64,000 bases of DNA from an uncultured Bermanella sp. (GTDB lineage Bacteria; Pseudomonadota; Gammaproteobacteria; Pseudomonadales; Oceanobacteraceae). The stretch covers positions 1 to 64,000 of the forward strand of contig CAJXRF010000002.1 of assembly GCA_913058575.1 (NCBI GenBank), given 5' to 3'. The stretch's first letter is position 1; every line of letters starts with the position of its first letter. Under the pieces are notes generated by a model. It was not told the DNA's origin. It ran no database searches and saw nothing but the letters and a program-made list of their open reading frames with translations. Of the stretch, positions 60,848 to 64,000 are shown piece by piece. The position numbers and the translations under genes are program-made.

Positions 60848-62058
60848 TGACTTTAAAACACTGCCTCATTTTACTCACCATAGTGGCGGTCATGACCGAC
60901 ACTATGTTATTGCCCTTTTACCCGCAGTTTTTCTCCAGTGCATTTGATATGCACAGCAGCGAGCATGTGGGGTTTTACATTGCCGCTTGCTGCTTCACGG
61001 TGATGCTGGCCTTTCCCTTATGGGCAAGCCTTGCTAAACAGGTAAACGAGTTGCACCTCTGGGTATTGACCCAAATCATCGCAGGCTGCTTAGGCATGTA
61101 TTGCTACTACACCACATCATTAGTAGAGTTTTGGATTGCCAGTCTATTAATGTTGGCCTTTAAATCTAGCCTTTTGTTGATCTATCCGTTTGTCATGAGA
61201 TTAGAAGAAAAAGACAACCAACTGAGCATAGCCGGATTATTTTCTGTTCTTGTACATTTTGGCGGCATTGGCGGCGCATTATTAGGGGGCATTGTTTTAC
61301 AAGGATTCAATCCAAAAGACATGTTTCTGATTATGCCGGCATCAGATGCTTTTCAAGTGATGGTTTGCATTTACTTAATCGTAAAATTGAAAGTATCATT
61401 TAAAGCGAAAAACTCAGAAGAGCCTGTTCATTCCGAACCCGACACAATCAGTGGCAATAAAGGGTTCCTCGTTAAGTTAGGACTAATTTCTCTGGTGTTC
61501 TATTTTAGCGCTCATTTAATTTCGCCTTTCTTCACGGTTTATTGGCAAGCCATTAGCGCTTGGAATAATGCCCTAATGAGCGCCATTGTTTATGCGATTC
61601 CGGCTGGAATTGCACTTGTGTGTTTGGCCTGGACCCATCTTCGTCCGTCAAATTATTCCAATGTGAAAATTATTAACCAAGCCTTGATGATTGGATTTTT
61701 AGGCCTACTTCTTCAAGGCACGCAAGAAGCTTGGCTAGTGATTTTTGGACGCTGCCTATTTGGCTACGCCCTTTATCAGGTAACGGTGCGATTAGACCTA
61801 ATTTTGTTTAATGTCAGCCGCCCTGAAGACTATGCATCAGACTATAGCAAAATACATGTATACCAAAATATTGGGGTTATTGCGGCCTCCTTCGCCATAG
61901 GTTTTATAACCGAGCACCTAAGCCCAAGCCAACCCTTCTTTATGGCCATGGCCGGCTTCGTATTAAGCGCCATTTTATTCAGCTGGGCCTTTAAAAGTGC
62001 AGCCGATTCTAAAAGAGAAGTTATCGAAACTAATAGTGAACCGCAAACCATTAACTAG
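60847..62058 (+). CDS. MFS transporter, probable siderophore exporter
   Basis: The 403-residue protein has 12 predicted membrane helices in two halves of six, joined by a hydrophilic loop with an acidic stretch (KAKNSEEPVHSEPDTISGNKG). The first helix reads LKHCLILLTIVAVMTDTMLLPFYPQFF. MFS exporters are usual companions of NIS clusters (for example AlcS in the alcaligin locus). Its place between the hydroxylase and the acyltransferase-NIS gene makes export of the finished desferri-siderophore likely, though not proven. The start overlaps the stop of the previous gene by one base; the next gene lies 59 bases downstream. Confidence 0.88.
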   Translation: MTLKHCLILLTIVAVMTDTMLLPFYPQFFSSAFDMHSSEHVGFYIAACCFTVMLAFPLWASLAKQVNELHLWVLTQIIAGCLGMYCYYTTSLVEFWIASLLMLAFKSSLLLIYPFVMRLEEKDNQLSIAGLFSVLVHFGGIGGALLGGIVLQGFNPKDMFLIMPASDAFQVMVCIYLIVKLKVSFKAKNSEEPVHSEPDTISGNKGFLVKLGLISLVFYFSAHLISPFFTVYWQAISAWNNALMSAIVYAIPAGIALVCLAWTHLRPSNYSNVKIINQALMIGFLGLLLQGTQEAWLVIFGRCLFGYALYQVTVRLDLILFNVSRPEDYASDYSKIHVYQNIGVIAASFAIGFITEHLSPSQPFFMAMAGFVLSAILFSWAFKSAADSKREVIETNSEPQTIN

Positions 62059-62117
62059 GTCATCAAAACTTAAACCGATTAATCGTTTCGTGACAAGACA
62101 TAGGAATTTTTAACAAC

Positions 62118-64000
62118 ATGACAAACACAGCATTTACAAAAGAAATTGAAGGCCTTGGTGCTTTCACATTAAAAGCGTTTAACTTAGCCGATCACGCACC
62201 TATTCTTCACCAATGGGTAACACAGCCTTACGCTAAATACTGGGGCATGCAGGACAATTCCCTGCAACAAGTCACCCAAGCGTATGGTGAGATGATTGAA
62301 ACAGGTCACACTCAAATATTCATGGGCTATTTGAATGGAGAAGCTGCATTTTTATTGGAGACCTATCAACCAGAACATGAAGATATTAGTCAATATATGT
62401 CTCTTGAATACGGTGATATGGGCATGCATATATTAATGGCACCTGTAATTAAACCCGTAGCAGGGTTTAGCTACGGAGTTTTCCAAAGCATTATGCAGTT
62501 TATCTTTGAAGAGCTAAAAGCCAAACGAATAGTGGTTGAACCCGATCATGAAAATGAAAAAATCCATCGCCTTAATAAGCAGCTGGGTTTCTTTCACCAT
62601 GACAAAGTCACCTTGCCACACAAACAAGCTTACTTAGCCAGCTGTACACAATTACAATTTAATAGTGCAGTTAAGCGAAATTGCCTTATTAAAAATTCAG
62701 CCCACCATGCTCATCACGATATATATGATCGAAGTAAAAAAGTTAGCTTAATAAGCCAGCCCGATCTAGCCGTTGAATCTATCGATCAAGGCACATGGGC
62801 CACTGTAAATAAATTGTTATTGTCTAAACAGCTATCTGAATTCAGTCATGAGCGCATCCTTAGCCCGAAGCTTATAAAAGCAAAAGAATTTTGGCAGCAC
62901 TTTTCGTTAAAGACCACGGATGAAAATATTGAATATCAGTTTCGTGCACAGCTTTTACAGCTTAACCAATGGCATATAGACATTCATTCAATTGAAAAGT
63001 TAGCACTTGGTAAACCTCAAAAACTGGATGCCATACGATTTACCATTGAATTTCAAGACAAGCTCAATATTGACGCTGATAAACTTCCCACCTATTTAGA
63101 AGAAATTACCAGCACCTTATGCAGTAGCGCCTATAAACATAATAAACAAGGATTAACATCCCAACAGCTGTGCCATGCGGATTTTCAAGATGTCGAAACG
63201 GCAATGAATGAAGGTCACCCTTCGTTTATTGCCAACAATGGCCGCATCGGTTTTGGTGGCGATGATTTTCGCGCTTACGCCCCTGAATCGGCTACCCCTA
63301 TTACACTTATTTGGTTAGCGGCACACAAAAGCAGAGCTCAGTTCTCTAGCAGTTTTGATCTTGACTACGAAACACTATTTTCTCAAGAATTAGATGCCTG
63401 CACCCGCGACAGCTTTAAGAATACGTTAATCGAGAAAGGTTTAAACCCAGAGAATTACATACTGATACCTGCTCACCCATGGCAATGGTTTAATAAACTG
63501 TGCATTGTTTACGCGCCAGATATCGCTTCACAAGATTTAGTCTGCCTAGGTTATGGAGATGACGCTTATTTTGCACAGCAGTCCATTCGGACTTTTTTCA
63601 ATGTTAGCCAGCCTAGTAAGCGCTACGTAAAAACGGCTTTATCTATTTTAAATATGGGATTCATGCGCGGATTATCTTCTTACTATATGCGCACCACCCC
63701 AGAAATAAACGACTGGCTATACAAGCTGGTTAAGTCGGATGGTTACTTACAAACAAAAGGTTTTGACATATTAAGAGAAGTGGCCGCCGTGGGTTACAGC
63801 AACCCTTATTACGAAAACGAACTGGTCAAAGATAGCCCATACAAAAAAATGCTGGCTGCACTATGGAGAGAAAACCCGCTTGAGCGCCTAGAACCCAATC
63901 AACGCCTGATGACCATGGCATCCTTATTACATGTTGATCCACAAGGCAGCGCCTTAGTACACGAACTCATTAAAAGCTCACAATTAACCATAGAACAATG
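62118..64000 (+). CDS. Acyltransferase-NIS synthetase fusion (IucB-like plus IucA/IucC), 3' end beyond window
   Basis: The frame from ATG 62118 is open to the window end (627 codons seen). Residues ~1-185 are an Acetyltransf_8 domain with LHQWVTQPYAKYWGM, GDMGMHILMAP and VVEPDHENEKIHRLN. From ~215 on lies an IucA/IucC synthetase: HPSFIANNGRIGFGGDDFRAYAPE, LIPAHPWQW and IRTFFNVSQPSKRYVKTALSI. Other bacteria encode these as DesC plus DesD/AlcB plus AlcC; a single-chain form is known for bisucaberin (BibC). The protein would make N-hydroxy-N-succinyl- (or acetyl-) diamine and then condense units with ATP. Product identity is inference. Confidence 0.93.
   Translation, partial: MTNTAFTKEIEGLGAFTLKAFNLADHAPILHQWVTQPYAKYWGMQDNSLQQVTQAYGEMIETGHTQIFMGYLNGEAAFLLETYQPEHEDISQYMSLEYGDMGMHILMAPVIKPVAGFSYGVFQSIMQFIFEELKAKRIVVEPDHENEKIHRLNKQLGFFHHDKVTLPHKQAYLASCTQLQFNSAVKRNCLIKNSAHHAHHDIYDRSKKVSLISQPDLAVESIDQGTWATVNKLLLSKQLSEFSHERILSPKLIKAKEFWQHFSLKTTDENIEYQFRAQLLQLNQWHIDIHSIEKLALGKPQKLDAIRFTIEFQDKLNIDADKLPTYLEEITSTLCSSAYKHNKQGLTSQQLCHADFQDVETAMNEGHPSFIANNGRIGFGGDDFRAYAPESATPITLIWLAAHKSRAQFSSSFDLDYETLFSQELDACTRDSFKNTLIEKGLNPENYILIPAHPWQWFNKLCIVYAPDIASQDLVCLGYGDDAYFAQQSIRTFFNVSQPSKRYVKTALSILNMGFMRGLSSYYMRTTPEINDWLYKLVKSDGYLQTKGFDILREVAAVGYSNPYYENELVKDSPYKKMLAALWRENPLERLEPNQRLMTMASLLHVDPQGSALVHELIKSSQLTIEQ

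Overview
The window is a chromosomal stretch of a gammaproteobacterium. It carries RMF, EpmC, RhlB, RlmKL, PdxB, TrhO, a PA1571-family small protein, a ~1,600-residue NAD-glutamate dehydrogenase and a fused IcmF mutase. Together with an AT-leaning composition, this points to a marine member of the Oceanospirillales and relatives (the Bermanella/Oleispira/Thalassolituus type). That placement is inference from gene content; no phylogeny was run. No rRNA, insertion sequence, CRISPR array or prophage was seen.

Layout. 1-5.1 kb: a tRNA-Glu cut by the window edge with a stable-RNA type promoter, a membrane-anchored unknown, an ohrR/glutathione peroxidase pair, alaA, a methyltransferase and a 50-residue PA1571-family protein. 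5.1-9.5 kb: a tight minus-strand run epmC-rhlB-unknown-exonuclease-pdxB. 9.7-19.4 kb: a MATE exporter, a GT51 glycosyltransferase with a TPR lipoprotein, a second lipoprotein, a small glutaredoxin, a DUF5610 protein, a YejM-like sulfatase-fold protein and a fatty acid desaturase behind a perfect CRP-type site. 19.7-30.3 kb: amt behind a sigma-54-like promoter, rlmKL, rmf, pyrD, DUF2835 and NAD-glutamate dehydrogenase. 30.5-37.6 kb: a MoxR/Bat operon (moxR, DUF58, DUF4381, batA, batB/C fusion, batD, SEC-C protein). 37.7-50.4 kb: a response regulator with an unrecognised C-terminus, a DMT permease, a decayed remnant of selO, icmF, a cold-shock protein, an M17 aminopeptidase, trhO, an AraC-type regulator and an alkyl sulfatase.

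50.6-64.0 kb is an iron-regulated block. A Fur box sits on the start of a sterol-desaturase-superfamily hydroxylase. A second Fur box lies between divergent promoters. Leftward from it run a TonB-dependent receptor, a PepSY membrane protein and an unusual fusion of a penicillin-acylase (Ntn-hydrolase) domain to a siderophore-type acyltransferase domain. Rightward run a PLP decarboxylase, an FAD N-hydroxylase, an MFS transporter and an acyltransferase-IucA/IucC fusion that continues past the window end. The rightward set is the gene set for an NIS hydroxamate siderophore of the bisucaberin/putrebactin/desferrioxamine kind: decarboxylate lysine or ornithine, N-hydroxylate the diamine, acylate it, condense the units, export the product. 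The leftward set supplies uptake and, in the acylase-acyltransferase fusion, a candidate siderophore tailoring or recycling enzyme. I regard this fusion as the most promising novelty in the window.
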